NCBI GenBank assembly: GCA_018661505.1
Contig: JABJIE010000063.1
Span: forward strand, 1 to 64,000
DNA from: Lentimicrobiaceae bacterium
GTDB lineage: Bacteria > Bacteroidota > Bacteroidia > Bacteroidales > F082
Reading direction: 5' to 3'
Length of the DNA stretch: 64,000 bases
Below the pieces are notes generated by a model. It did no database searches, had not been told where the DNA came from, and saw nothing but the letters and a program-made list of their open reading frames with translations. Numbering within the stretch: the stretch's first letter is position 1; every line of letters starts with the position of its first letter. Shown here one piece after another: positions 1 to 12,366 of the stretch. The position numbers and the translations under genes were made by a program.

Positions 1-18
1 ATGTGATACTATAATCCT

Positions 19-1230
19 CTATACATTATTAATTATCTCATTGACTGCAAGATATCCGAATAATAATATCGTTAGAATAAATATGATATTTGTTATTAAA
101 CCTGATTTGCTATCCTGAATCCAGTCCTTCTTGTTTGTAATCCATAATAACGTAACTGCTAAAAATGGCATAAAAAGAGCTCCTGTAATGGAATAAGCCA
201 TTATTAACCAAACAGGTTTTTGATAAAACAGAATTATCAATGGAGGAAAGGCTATGAATAACAAGTACCATTTATAATATTTATTGTTTTTTAGGGATTT
301 GAGATACTTTTTCTCGTTACGCCATGTTGTTATAAAATCTGCAAATAAATATGGTACTCCTTGCCATACTCCTAGCATTGAAGTGAAAACTGCACCCCAA
401 AATCCTATCAAAAATATTAACCTGCCTGTTTCACCAGTGGATTTTTCTATTTCATTTGCCAATGCTAAAATAATCTGATTGCTTTTTACAACATCCGGTT
501 TAAGGTTAGCAGAAATGATAACTATACATATACCAAATATAGCAGTTAACGAATATGCAACTGCAAGATCAATTCTTATGCGATTCAATTTTTCAATACC
601 CTTCCACTCCTTCTCTGAAATCCAATAGCCATAGCTTAATAAAGTTACACTTCCTCCTACCCCTCCTATTATCGCCATTATATATGGTCCTGAGCCAGGC
701 ATAAAACTAGGAATGAATAACCCAGTAAAAAATCCATCCATATTTGGGAACAATATTATTATACTAAGAATTACGACTACAAACAACAGGGATATTAGTA
801 TTTTCATGACTAATTCGAAGTACTTGTAGTTACCAAAAAATACAAATAGCGCTGCAATAACGGTATGTATTATTCCCCATTCGTTTACAGTTAATACAGG
901 GAAAATACTATTTGCTGCTAAACCTGTAGCTGCAATTAGTGCTGCTGAAACAATAAATGTCCATAATACCAGATATATTATGAAATACCATGGAAAAACA
1001 GATGGCATCCTCAATATCCATGCCTCTGGTACAGAAATACCAGATTTTAGTTGCCACCTTCCAATACCTTCATTGAGAACATATTTAAAAATTGCACCCA
1101 ATACAACTGCCCATAATATTGTAAAGCCATAAGAACTACCTCCAACAGTTGCGGCAATCATATCACCAGCTCCTACGCCAGTTGCAGCAACTACAATACC
1201 AGGTCCAAGATATTTAAAGATATTTTTCAA
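19..1230 (-). CDS. Nramp-family divalent metal ion transporter
   Basis: Translation starts MKNIFKYLGPGIVVAATGVGAGDMIAATVGGSSYG, an Nramp-like first helix; multi-spanning hydrophobic protein of 403 aa. Confidence 0.8.
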   Translation of the reverse strand: MKNIFKYLGPGIVVAATGVGAGDMIAATVGGSSYGFTILWAVVLGAIFKYVLNEGIGRWQLKSGISVPEAWILRMPSVFPWYFIIYLVLWTFIVSAALIAATGLAANSIFPVLTVNEWGIIHTVIAALFVFFGNYKYFELVMKILISLLFVVVILSIIILFPNMDGFFTGLFIPSFMPGSGPYIMAIIGGVGGSVTLLSYGYWISEKEWKGIEKLNRIRIDLAVAYSLTAIFGICIVIISANLKPDVVKSNQIILALANEIEKSTGETGRLIFLIGFWGAVFTSMLGVWQGVPYLFADFITTWRNEKKYLKSLKNNKYYKWYLLFIAFPPLIILFYQKPVWLIMAYSITGALFMPFLAVTLLWITNKKDWIQDSKSGLITNIIFILTILLFGYLAVNEIINNV

Positions 1231-1238
1231 ATGTGGAA

Positions 1239-2168
1239 CTAATTGTTAATTCGTAACAAAAACTCAAATGGAATATCTAATCGTTTGCGCCATGAATTCT
1301 CACTATGGTCGTGTCCATCAAACCTAAGTGTAAGCCAATTGTTTTGATCATATCCAGCAGTTTTAATAACAGAATCGATCTTTAACTGGAAAGGTTCATA
1401 CAGAGCATCAAGAGTTTCTGTTCCGTAATCGAAATATAGTTTATGGTTATTAGATCCAGGGAGATTATTTGATAGATATGTAGCAAATGATTCAGGTATT
1501 GGATTATTGTCTGCCGAAAATGTTCCTATCCAGTGAGTTGACAAACATGCCGCTCCTCCAAATACATTAGGGTATTCACAAATAGCATACATTGAAATTA
1601 AACCTCCCATACTTGAGCCACAAACGAAGGTATTATCTAAATCAGGTTTAGTTTGAAAATTTTTGTCCACGTATGGTTTAAGTTCCTCAACTAAAAACTT
1701 TAGATAATTATCAGATTGTATACCATTATAAAAAAGACCTTCTGAACTATTTCTATTTACATTGTTAAGAAGAGAGTCTTGAAATCGTATATCTAGCTGC
1801 TCAAAAGGCTTTTGAGGGAAATAATCACTATGACGTCCTGGGCCTGAATTCCAAATACCAACCACAATACAATTTTGTATTAACCTTTTGTTTTGTAGAT
1901 TAGAAATAACTTCATCAACTCCCCATTCTTGCTTGTTCCACGTTTTGGAAGAGTCATAAAGCATTTGACCATCATGCATATACATCACTGCATATAATGA
2001 ATCAGAAGAATAGTTTGATGGTATCCATATGTCAATATTTCTTGGGCTAACAAATTTAGATGGAAAACTATCTATTCTGATAATTTCGCCATTATTTACC
2101 TTTGAAATATTTGAATTACAGGAATAAAACAAAAGTCCAGTAACTATCAAAAATACTAAACTCCTCAT
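1239..2168 (-). CDS. Alpha/beta hydrolase, putative esterase (enterochelin-esterase-like), lipoprotein
   Basis: Lipobox-like LLFYSCNS at the N-terminus; VCGSSMGG nucleophile elbow (GxSxGG); DGHDHSENSWRKR C-terminal His region. Confidence 0.8.
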   Translation of the reverse strand: MRSLVFLIVTGLLFYSCNSNISKVNNGEIIRIDSFPSKFVSPRNIDIWIPSNYSSDSLYAVMYMHDGQMLYDSSKTWNKQEWGVDEVISNLQNKRLIQNCIVVGIWNSGPGRHSDYFPQKPFEQLDIRFQDSLLNNVNRNSSEGLFYNGIQSDNYLKFLVEELKPYVDKNFQTKPDLDNTFVCGSSMGGLISMYAICEYPNVFGGAACLSTHWIGTFSADNNPIPESFATYLSNNLPGSNNHKLYFDYGTETLDALYEPFQLKIDSVIKTAGYDQNNWLTLRFDGHDHSENSWRKRLDIPFEFLLRINN

Positions 2169-2403
2169 CTCTAAATTTTTGAAACAAAGATATTAATTAC
2201 AAGACATAAACAGTTCGAATATGCTTATGAGTGTAGATTTATCATTATAGATTACCCTATGGTTACTCAACATCCTAATTGATATTATAACTTAACTAAA
2301 TAAAAACTCAAATATTTTAAGTAAACCCAACTCTTATGAATTTAGATAATAGTTTTTGTTAGCTATGCATAAGTATTTGATATTTTTGCTTTTTGATTAG
2401 ATT

Positions 2404-2733
2404 ATGGAAAAATCCGAAAAATTACAAGTAGAAGAGTACCTCCTTAGAGAGAAAGAAAAGCTAAATCAACGTGTTATTGAACTTGTTGAATTAACAAAGC
2501 CCATAGAACCCGATGATGCAATTGGTAGAGTAAGCAGAATGGACGCAATTGTAAATAAAGCTATTAACCAAGAAGCCTTAAAAAAAGTGCGAGATAGGCT
2601 AAATAAGGTGAATATATCCTTAGAGAGAATAAATGATACTGATTTTGGAAGTTGTATTAGATGCAAAAAAGCAATACCAATACAGAGACTTTTGCTGATG
2701 CCAGGATCATTATGTATAGCTTGTGCGATATAA
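2404..2733 (+). CDS. TraR/DksA-family C4 zinc finger protein
   Basis: 109 aa, coiled-coil N-terminus and C-terminal CIRCKKAIPIQRLLLMPGSLCIACA zinc finger. Confidence 0.8.
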   Translation: MEKSEKLQVEEYLLREKEKLNQRVIELVELTKPIEPDDAIGRVSRMDAIVNKAINQEALKKVRDRLNKVNISLERINDTDFGSCIRCKKAIPIQRLLLMPGSLCIACAI

Positions 2734-2980
2734 AACTCAAAATCTTTTTAATAAGCACCCATATATTCATCAATAAGTAACTCCCAAGTAACCAGATGTT
2801 AATATAGGGAAGTCCATTGCTTGACACAAATATGTATATAAATTGCTTTTCATGATTAATGGTATAAAAATATTAATTATTAATATTTATCGTTTAATGA
2901 ACATATAGTTTGTTGATAAAAAGGTTGCAACTGTATTTCACCTACACATTGAATAGATACATTTACCAACCATAATACAA

Positions 2981-5900
2981 TTGATCATAATGAAAATAGT
3001 ATCCGTTATCCCATCTATCACTACACTAATGATTTTTATTGTTTCATTGGGCTATTCACAGCAAACAGTTTACAACAATCCATTAAATGTAGAATATAGA
3101 TCCGCAATCGAATTATATAATCAAGAAAATTATGGTTCTGCGATAACTGCCTTTGATTTATTCATGAAAAAAACAACCAATACTAAGGGAGCAATATACG
3201 AGGATGCTGCCTATTATAGTACGGTTTGTGCGGTTAAATTAAAACAAAAGGATGCTGAAAACAGAGTTGAAAAATTCGCATCTGATTTTCCCTCCAGTGC
3301 ATGGATTCCCGAGATAAATTTTGAGCTTGGGAATATTTACTTCAAGGAAAAAAAATATTCAAAAGCTCTAAACACATACAATGGCATATCAGTTTCAAAA
3401 CTAGACTATGAGCAATTAAATGAATATTATTATAAAAAGGGATATTGCCAGATGAAACAAAGCAAGTTTGATTATGCCTTAAAATCATTTGAAAATATTT
3501 TGAATTCAAATAGTAGCTATCAAAAGCCAGCAAGTTACTATTATGCTAATATACAATATCAAAAGGGTAACTACAACGAAGCCTTAATTGGTTTTAAGGC
3601 AATAGCAGGAGATTCGAGATATAAAAAATATGTTCCGTTTTATCTTCTTAATATTTATTATCAAATTGGTGATTATCTAAATGTTATCGAAGAGGGTGAT
3701 AATTACATCTCAAAGGTACCAAGACGACAAAAAGGAAATATGGCAAGGTTAATGGCAAATGCCTATTATAATCTTGGAAAATATGCTAAAGCCTATGAAT
3801 ACTTTGTGATTTATGAAAGTAGTACCAGAAAGAATGATGATCCAACCGAGCAGTATAGAATAGGCTATTGCAAGTACCTAAGAGAAGAATTTAGAAGTGC
3901 TATTGTTAATCTTCAGAATGCAACAAAAGCTGGAGGCGCTATAGAGCAAAGCTCATGGTATTATCTTGGTTTCTGCTATTTATATTCCAATCAACCAAAG
4001 TTTGCTCAAAGCTCTTTTTTAAAGGCGTTCAAAAATAATACTAACATAGATATTGCTGCTGATGCACTCTTTAATTACATGAAAATTACAATACAAATTG
4101 GTACAGATAGTTTCAATGATCCGGTTTTAATTATCGAGAATTATATTGATCAAAATCCTAGCTCACAATATATAGCAAAATCATACGATCTGCTTTCTCA
4201 ATTATATCTAAGTTCTAAAAACTACCCTGCTGCTCTACAGTCAATAGAAAAGGTTAATAATCCAAACCAGAGAGTACAAACTGTTTATCAGCAACTTGCT
4301 TATGCCCAAGGAATTGATAACCTAAAGAAGAGAGCATATTCGGATGCATTGATTTACTTTGAAAAATCATTAAAATTTCCGGTTAATAATAAAATTGAAT
4401 CGGAAGCAATTTTTTGGAGTGGCGATGCATATTATCACCTCAAAAAATATGATAAAGCAAGCATCCAGTTTAATAAGTTTTTGAGATCAAAGGGATCGTC
4501 TGAAACATCATTAGAAGTTTCAGCGGAATACAACATTGCCTATTGCTCTTTCAATTCAAAGCAATATGAGAGAGCCATTATGGATTTTGAAAGATTACTT
4601 CAGAATAATATTACGGACAAGAAGATGATTACAGATGTGTATCTTAGGATGGCAGATTGCTATCTTATAACCAATAACTATAACACTGCCATTGTATGGT
4701 TTAATAAAGTAATTAATAATAGATCAACATCCACTGATTACGCTCTTTACCAGAAGGCATTATGCTTTGGTTCTCAGGGTGATTTTAATAAAAAAATATC
4801 CACATTAACACAACTTATAAATGGCTATAAATCATCCTCATATTACGATGAGGCTCTCTATGACCTTGCATCCACAAACCTTATATTAAATAATCAGCGT
4901 GATGCAATAATATATTTCGATAAGCTTATCAAGGAAAAACCAAAAAGCAGCTACACAAAGAAAGCCCTTGTGAAAATGGGTTCTATATATTACAACAACA
5001 ATCAATATGATCAAGCTGTTAAACCATTGAGAAAAATAATTGACACTTATCCCGCATCTTTAGAAGCAAAGGAAGCATTGATAACTCTTCAAAATGTTTA
5101 CATGGATATGGGTCAGGTAGACACTTATATTAATTATGCAAATAGTCTTGATTTTGTTCAGGTTTCAACTAGTGAACAAGACTCTCTTAACTTCGTAGTT
5201 GGTGAAAATTACTTTGTTTCTAATGATTGTGAAAATTCTGTCGCTGCATTGAGGAATTATGTGGAAGAATATCCATCAGGAGGTTTTGTATTAACAGCCT
5301 ACAACTACCTTACAGAATGTCTTGAAAGAATGAATAATAACACCGATGCCTTGGTTTATCATGAAAAGATAATAGAGTTTCCTGAGAATCAATTTACTAG
5401 TAAATCATTATTGAAATTGGCGAGGACTAGCTATGATGAAGAACGTTATGACAAATCTCTGATCTATTACGACCGTCTTTCTGAACTTACTGATAGTAAA
5501 GTTTTATTAGCCGAAGCCCGTGATGGGGTTATGAAAAGTGCCTGGAAAACGAACAATGCAAAACAAGCAAAGGATGCCGCTCAGCAGTTAATAATTAGCG
5601 ATAAAGCCTCCGATAATCAGATAATCTATGCCCATTATATATTGGGATCAATAGCATTGGAAGAAAATAAATTAGTCGCAGCATTAAATGAATTTGGTAT
5701 TGTATCAAAACTTTCTAGAGAGGAACTTGGTGCAGAATCACAATACAATGTCTCACTAATTGAATATAAAAATAACAATCTTAACTCTGCTGAAGAGGAG
5801 GTATATAAGATACCTGAAAATTATCCAGGATATAATTATTGGATAGCTAAGGGATTCATATTATTGGCAGATATTTATGTTGGTAGGGAAAATTATTTTC

Positions 5901-6031
5901 AAGCTGAACAAACTCTAATTAGTGTTATAGATAATTATAGTGGTGAAGATCTTAAGGAAGTAGCACAGGGTAAGTTAGATAGATTAAAAGTAATGGAGCT
6001 TGAATCTGAGGAAGTAAATGATAACCAGTAA
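2981..6031 (+). CDS. Large tetratricopeptide repeat protein, secreted/periplasmic
   Basis: Signal peptide and many TPR-like repeats over 1016 aa (e.g. YYKKGYCQMKQSKFDYALKSFENIL). Confidence 0.85.
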   Translation: MIIMKIVSVIPSITTLMIFIVSLGYSQQTVYNNPLNVEYRSAIELYNQENYGSAITAFDLFMKKTTNTKGAIYEDAAYYSTVCAVKLKQKDAENRVEKFASDFPSSAWIPEINFELGNIYFKEKKYSKALNTYNGISVSKLDYEQLNEYYYKKGYCQMKQSKFDYALKSFENILNSNSSYQKPASYYYANIQYQKGNYNEALIGFKAIAGDSRYKKYVPFYLLNIYYQIGDYLNVIEEGDNYISKVPRRQKGNMARLMANAYYNLGKYAKAYEYFVIYESSTRKNDDPTEQYRIGYCKYLREEFRSAIVNLQNATKAGGAIEQSSWYYLGFCYLYSNQPKFAQSSFLKAFKNNTNIDIAADALFNYMKITIQIGTDSFNDPVLIIENYIDQNPSSQYIAKSYDLLSQLYLSSKNYPAALQSIEKVNNPNQRVQTVYQQLAYAQGIDNLKKRAYSDALIYFEKSLKFPVNNKIESEAIFWSGDAYYHLKKYDKASIQFNKFLRSKGSSETSLEVSAEYNIAYCSFNSKQYERAIMDFERLLQNNITDKKMITDVYLRMADCYLITNNYNTAIVWFNKVINNRSTSTDYALYQKALCFGSQGDFNKKISTLTQLINGYKSSSYYDEALYDLASTNLILNNQRDAIIYFDKLIKEKPKSSYTKKALVKMGSIYYNNNQYDQAVKPLRKIIDTYPASLEAKEALITLQNVYMDMGQVDTYINYANSLDFVQVSTSEQDSLNFVVGENYFVSNDCENSVAALRNYVEEYPSGGFVLTAYNYLTECLERMNNNTDALVYHEKIIEFPENQFTSKSLLKLARTSYDEERYDKSLIYYDRLSELTDSKVLLAEARDGVMKSAWKTNNAKQAKDAAQQLIISDKASDNQIIYAHYILGSIALEENKLVAALNEFGIVSKLSREELGAESQYNVSLIEYKNNNLNSAEEEVYKIPENYPGYNYWIAKGFILLADIYVGRENYFQAEQTLISVIDNYSGEDLKEVAQGKLDRLKVMELESEEVNDNQ

Positions 6032-6042
6032 ATAAAATTAGC

Positions 6043-7731
6043 ATGAAAATATTTAATTATATAACGTTCTCAGCATTAATATTGTGCTCATTTGTTAATT
6101 TAAATGCTCAGCAAGTTAAAAGCGATAATTCTCACAACGAACAGGTTACCATTATAAGTTCATTTGATCCATCAATAAACCAAGCGTATAAGTTAAACTA
6201 TTCTCCTGATGAGCTATCATTCAATATGGATAAACCCGAATTCAAATATGAGTCATTAAACTTTGACCTTTCAACGCAAATTAATCTTAAACCTATTATT
6301 CCTGTTGTTATAAATGCTGATAAGAGAACAAATAACTTTAATAATAGCATTAGGGCTGGCGTTGGTAGTTTGTTTAGTCCTTATTTCGATTTCAGACATT
6401 CTAGTGGTCAGAGAAATACTCATAGACTAGATATAACTATTTATCAGCTATCTACATTTAAAGATATTAAAAACTATTCTCCAAGTCCAGAGTTAAAAGC
6501 ATATACAGATATTAATTACCGTAAATTTCTTAGGTACCATATCTTAGATTTTGCATTAAAATATGAACTACGCTCAAATAGGTTTTATGGTTTTGATCCT
6601 GATGATTACCAAGGCATAAACATTTCTGAATCAAGGTTGAAGCAATCATACAACCTTGCTAATGCATCAATAAGCCTTAGAAGTAACTATTCTTCAAACA
6701 AGAAACTAAACCACTCAGTAGGAATAACTACTTATTACCTATTCGATAAGTACAATAGCTCCGAAATGTATGGTGGCGTATCCATGGATTTGCATAAAAG
6801 TTTTGATTTAACTGAGATGCTTGACTATCAGCTGTTAGGAGTTGAAGGAGAAGTTAAATACTATGCAAATAAAGATAGTCTGAAATCAACCAACAACTTT
6901 CTGGTTATTGCTACTCCATATTTCAAAAGCAACTATGGTAAAATAAACTTTAAAATTGGTTTGAATTTTAATTTCTTAAGTTCAAATTCATCAGATTTTT
7001 ACTTCTACCCTATTCTAGATGCAAATCTTAGCTTGATTGATGATTACCTTACAGTATATGCTGGAGTGGATGGAAACGTAGATAATAATTCAATATTAAA
7101 ATTGTCCACAGCAAATCCATGGATAGAATCATTAATAAATACCCAGTGGATCAGACGTTTTGATGCATATGGCGGTATCCGAGGAAACTTCTCACAAAAG
7201 GTTAACTATAGTGCAAAAGTATCTTGGAGTAAATTTAAAAATATGGCATTTTTCGTCAACGTTCAAGATGGAATTAACCCTTCCCTGCCATTTAATAAAT
7301 TTTCAGCTGTTTATGATGGGGGATCATTGTTTTCCTTTGACGGTGAAGTAACATACTCAGCAAGTGAAAGATTAAGTATACTAGCTTCCATTAAGTTTTA
7401 TAACTACTCCTTGGATTCTCTTTCTAAACCATTTAATAAACCATCTAATATCGTAAAGTTTGGCATTAGCTATATGATTACATCGAAAATTAACCTTTGG
7501 ACCGAAGTTTATTATTATGGAGAACGTATCGCCATGAACCCAAACATTAATTTTAATACAATAAAGCTTGATCCATTCATTGACCTGAATATTGGAGTCG
7601 ACTATACTCTAGCTGAAAACTTTTCAGTTTTCTTAAATGTTACAAATGTTCTAAATAATAACTATCAAAGATATCTATATTACCCTGTTCAGAGTATACA
7701 GATAATGGGAGGAATTACCTATAGATTTTAA
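6043..7731 (+). CDS. Outer membrane beta-barrel protein, TonB-dependent-receptor-like
   Basis: Signal peptide; alternating aromatic beta-strand pattern; C-terminus FLNVTNVLNNNYQRYLYYPVQSIQIMGGITYRF typical of TonB receptor barrels; immediately follows the TPR gene. Confidence 0.7.
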   Translation: MKIFNYITFSALILCSFVNLNAQQVKSDNSHNEQVTIISSFDPSINQAYKLNYSPDELSFNMDKPEFKYESLNFDLSTQINLKPIIPVVINADKRTNNFNNSIRAGVGSLFSPYFDFRHSSGQRNTHRLDITIYQLSTFKDIKNYSPSPELKAYTDINYRKFLRYHILDFALKYELRSNRFYGFDPDDYQGINISESRLKQSYNLANASISLRSNYSSNKKLNHSVGITTYYLFDKYNSSEMYGGVSMDLHKSFDLTEMLDYQLLGVEGEVKYYANKDSLKSTNNFLVIATPYFKSNYGKINFKIGLNFNFLSSNSSDFYFYPILDANLSLIDDYLTVYAGVDGNVDNNSILKLSTANPWIESLINTQWIRRFDAYGGIRGNFSQKVNYSAKVSWSKFKNMAFFVNVQDGINPSLPFNKFSAVYDGGSLFSFDGEVTYSASERLSILASIKFYNYSLDSLSKPFNKPSNIVKFGISYMITSKINLWTEVYYYGERIAMNPNINFNTIKLDPFIDLNIGVDYTLAENFSVFLNVTNVLNNNYQRYLYYPVQSIQIMGGITYRF

Positions 7732-7914
7732 ATTTGTGAGAATCCATCATTTTAGCTTTCTACAACCCAAATAGATGGCATTTAAGATTTTTAATAATTA
7801 AATATTATAGTCAATTTACACAACCTTTATACACTACTGATTTATAAACCTTTACAATGTTAATAAATTAGTATTTATACTTAAAATATTCTTAGTTGCC
7901 TCACATAATATTCT

Positions 7915-7922
7915 TACCTTTG
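7915..7922 (+). promoter_or_regulatory. Candidate Bacteroidetes -7 element TACCTTTG upstream of gyrB
   Basis: Perfect TAnnTTTG, with TTG at 7896-7898 as a possible -33. Confidence 0.45.
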
Positions 7923-7959
7923 CAACTATCTAAAATAGTAGAAAACAATTGACTTTTAG

Positions 7960-9927
<1,968 letters not shown>

Positions 9928-10118
9928 TATCATATAGCACTAATCTTCTGAGGATAACATAAATAAACACAAGTTACGTTGCAGAAACACATGGTGTTTT
10001 TATACTTTCAACGAGTATAAACCGTCAAATATCCCATAATATAATTGGTGTGGGAACTTATGATTTCTCAATAGTGGATTATATTGAGTGGAAGTAGAAT
10101 TCAGACCTCAAAGCTTAT

Positions 10119-12164
10119 TTAAAACTCAAGCACTTCTTTCATTCCATCCATAATTTTTTGTTGATCAGGCAGAATAGCATTTTCTAATATTCTATTGAAA
10201 CCAATTGGAGTAAAAGTAGCGCCTATTCTCCTAACAGGTGCATCAAGTGATTTGAATGCCCTGTCAGATATTAATGCAGAAACCTCACCACCAAAACCTG
10301 CAAAAACTTTGTCCTCATGCACAATCAAAACGCGATTTGTTTTTTCAACTGAATTTAAAATAGTTTCTTCATCCAAGGGAAGAAGAGATCTTAGGTCAAT
10401 AACTTCAATCTCTTTACCAAGTTCTTCAGTAACCTTTTCAGCAGCATTTAAACACATGGGTAAGGTATTACCATAGGTAATAACCGTTAGGTCTGCGCCC
10501 TCCCTTCGAATTCGAGCTTTACCAAATGGCACTTCAAAATCATCCGGAACGACTGTTTCTGCAAGAGGATCATTATACAATGCTTTTGGCTCCAAGAAAA
10601 GTGTCATTCCCTTGGACCTCAATGATGTACGCAGTAATCCAGCTGCATCATCAGCCATTGATGGATATACTACACGTAATCCAGGAAAAGTTGTTAATGC
10701 TCCTTCAATTGTTTGTGAATGATAAAGTCCACCACCAATGTACCCTCCTGATGCAAGTCTTATTGTAACATTTGGAGCAAACTTACCGTTACTTCTCCAA
10801 TAATCGTGAGAGCTATCAACAAGCTGTTCCATTGCAGGCCAAAAATAATCTGCAAATTCTGCGCCTTCCACAACAACTCTTATTTTTTCATTGAAACGGC
10901 TCATACCATTAGCAGTACCTAGAATAAAATCTTCAGCAATTGGAGCATTAAATACACGCTCTATGCCAAATTCCTGCTGCATTCCTTTACTTACATTAAA
11001 AATACCTCCCTTATCCTTATTAGCCATATCCTGGCCATAGAGGTATGTATCAGGATTAGTTCTAAACTCTGCTTTCAAAGTTTGGTTCAAAGCTTGAATT
11101 AGACGAAGAGAATCACCATTGGACCCATCATGAGTACCATCAGGATATTTGCTACTTACATATGCTTCAGGAACAACAAAATCATATATGGATTTAGGAT
11201 CTGGATCTGGAGCCACAAGAGCCTTCTTATGAGCAGCTGAAATTTCTTTTTTTGCAGCCTTATCTATTATATCAAGTTCTTCTTCAGTAAATTTACCGGA
11301 ATGTAATAACTGAATTCTATAACGTGTAAGAGGATCACTTAGTTTGACACAATGACGCTCGTTTTCATCACGATAAAGGTCATGAGCATCAGAATTTGAA
11401 TGTGAGTGAATTCTAACACAGTTTGCATGTACAATAACAGGTTCACTATGCTTTGTAGCATGCTCTTTGGCAGCATGCATAACATTCATTGAATTGAATA
11501 CATTTTTACCATCGCAATACATAATCTTTAGATTCTTTATACCACGATAATTTTCTGCAGCTCTTCTATTTGCAGATTGATCACGCTGGGGAACACTAAT
11601 ACCATATTGATTATCCTGAAAAACAAATACAACAGGTAGTTTTTCCTTGGAAGCACCATTTATAGCTTCAAAAACATATCCCTCTGAAGTTGATGATTCT
11701 CCTTGAGAGCTTATTGCGATTCCCTTACTTTTATATATTTTAATAGAACGAGCAACACCTGCAGCATGCAAGGTATGATTACCTGTGGCTGAGCTAACAT
11801 TATGTATATTCCACTCTGGCTTAGCAAAGTGATTTGACATATGTCTACCTCCACTTGCAAGATCCGTAGCCTTAGAAATCCCATTTAATATTATTTCCTC
11901 TGCTGATAAACCTGCCGAAATTGCAGTTAGCATGTCTCTGTAGTAAGGAAAAAGAAAATCATTATCTTTATCAAAAACCTGACCAATTGCCAATTGAATG
12001 CCATCGTGGCCCGCATAGGGAGCATGATATGACCATCCCAAGGCTTGTTTCAAGTAATTGGGAGCTTTTTCATCAAGCATCCTTCCTATTGTCATCAGTT
12101 TATACCAATCCTCCAAAGTTGTCTTAGGTGTCTTGTCAAGGGTATATCTTCTCGTCTGTGTCAT
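10119..12164 (-). CDS. Fused alpha/beta E1 component of a 2-oxoacid (branched-chain type) dehydrogenase
   Basis: N-terminal E1-alpha (thiamine PP region ISSQGESSTSEGYVFEAINGASKEKLPVVFVFQDNQYGIS) followed by E1-beta (YGQDMANKDKGGIFNVSKGM...) in one 681-aa ORF. Confidence 0.9.
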   Translation of the reverse strand: MTQTRRYTLDKTPKTTLEDWYKLMTIGRMLDEKAPNYLKQALGWSYHAPYAGHDGIQLAIGQVFDKDNDFLFPYYRDMLTAISAGLSAEEIILNGISKATDLASGGRHMSNHFAKPEWNIHNVSSATGNHTLHAAGVARSIKIYKSKGIAISSQGESSTSEGYVFEAINGASKEKLPVVFVFQDNQYGISVPQRDQSANRRAAENYRGIKNLKIMYCDGKNVFNSMNVMHAAKEHATKHSEPVIVHANCVRIHSHSNSDAHDLYRDENERHCVKLSDPLTRYRIQLLHSGKFTEEELDIIDKAAKKEISAAHKKALVAPDPDPKSIYDFVVPEAYVSSKYPDGTHDGSNGDSLRLIQALNQTLKAEFRTNPDTYLYGQDMANKDKGGIFNVSKGMQQEFGIERVFNAPIAEDFILGTANGMSRFNEKIRVVVEGAEFADYFWPAMEQLVDSSHDYWRSNGKFAPNVTIRLASGGYIGGGLYHSQTIEGALTTFPGLRVVYPSMADDAAGLLRTSLRSKGMTLFLEPKALYNDPLAETVVPDDFEVPFGKARIRREGADLTVITYGNTLPMCLNAAEKVTEELGKEIEVIDLRSLLPLDEETILNSVEKTNRVLIVHEDKVFAGFGGEVSALISDRAFKSLDAPVRRIGATFTPIGFNRILENAILPDQQKIMDGMKEVLEF

Positions 12165-12184
12165 CTAGAATCTAATTTAGGGTG

Positions 12185-12192
12185 CAAAAGTA
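12185..12192 (-). promoter_or_regulatory. Candidate -7 element TACTTTTG upstream of E1 gene
   Basis: Plus strand CAAAAGTA = TACTTTTG on minus, 21 bp upstream of the minus-strand ATG. Confidence 0.4.
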
Positions 12193-12302
12193 AATTATTT
12201 TTTTATTTTAACTTGTTCTAAATAACATTAAGTTTTCGCATACGATTGCATAAATATCTAATATTAAATTGCTTCAATATAAGATAGTAACCAAATAATA
12301 AT

Positions 12303-12310
12303 TACTTTTG
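12303..12310 (+). promoter_or_regulatory. Candidate -7 element TACTTTTG upstream of DEAD-box helicase
   Basis: Perfect TAnnTTTG 57 bp upstream of ATG. Confidence 0.4.
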
Positions 12311-12366
12311 CCGCGCTTTCCTTATTATGGTGCACTATTTCATAAAAGACAATTAAAGATATCCTA

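Noticed and set aside
9928-10118. Small hairpins in the gyrB/E1 convergent gap (AAACAC-ATG-GTGTTT and TATACT-TTCAACG-AGTATA)
   Set aside because: Possible weak terminators, but short AU-rich stems without a convincing structure; not called.
10119-12164. Fusion of E1-alpha and E1-beta as a novel enzyme
   Set aside because: Single-chain 2-oxoacid dehydrogenase E1 proteins are common in Bacteroidetes.
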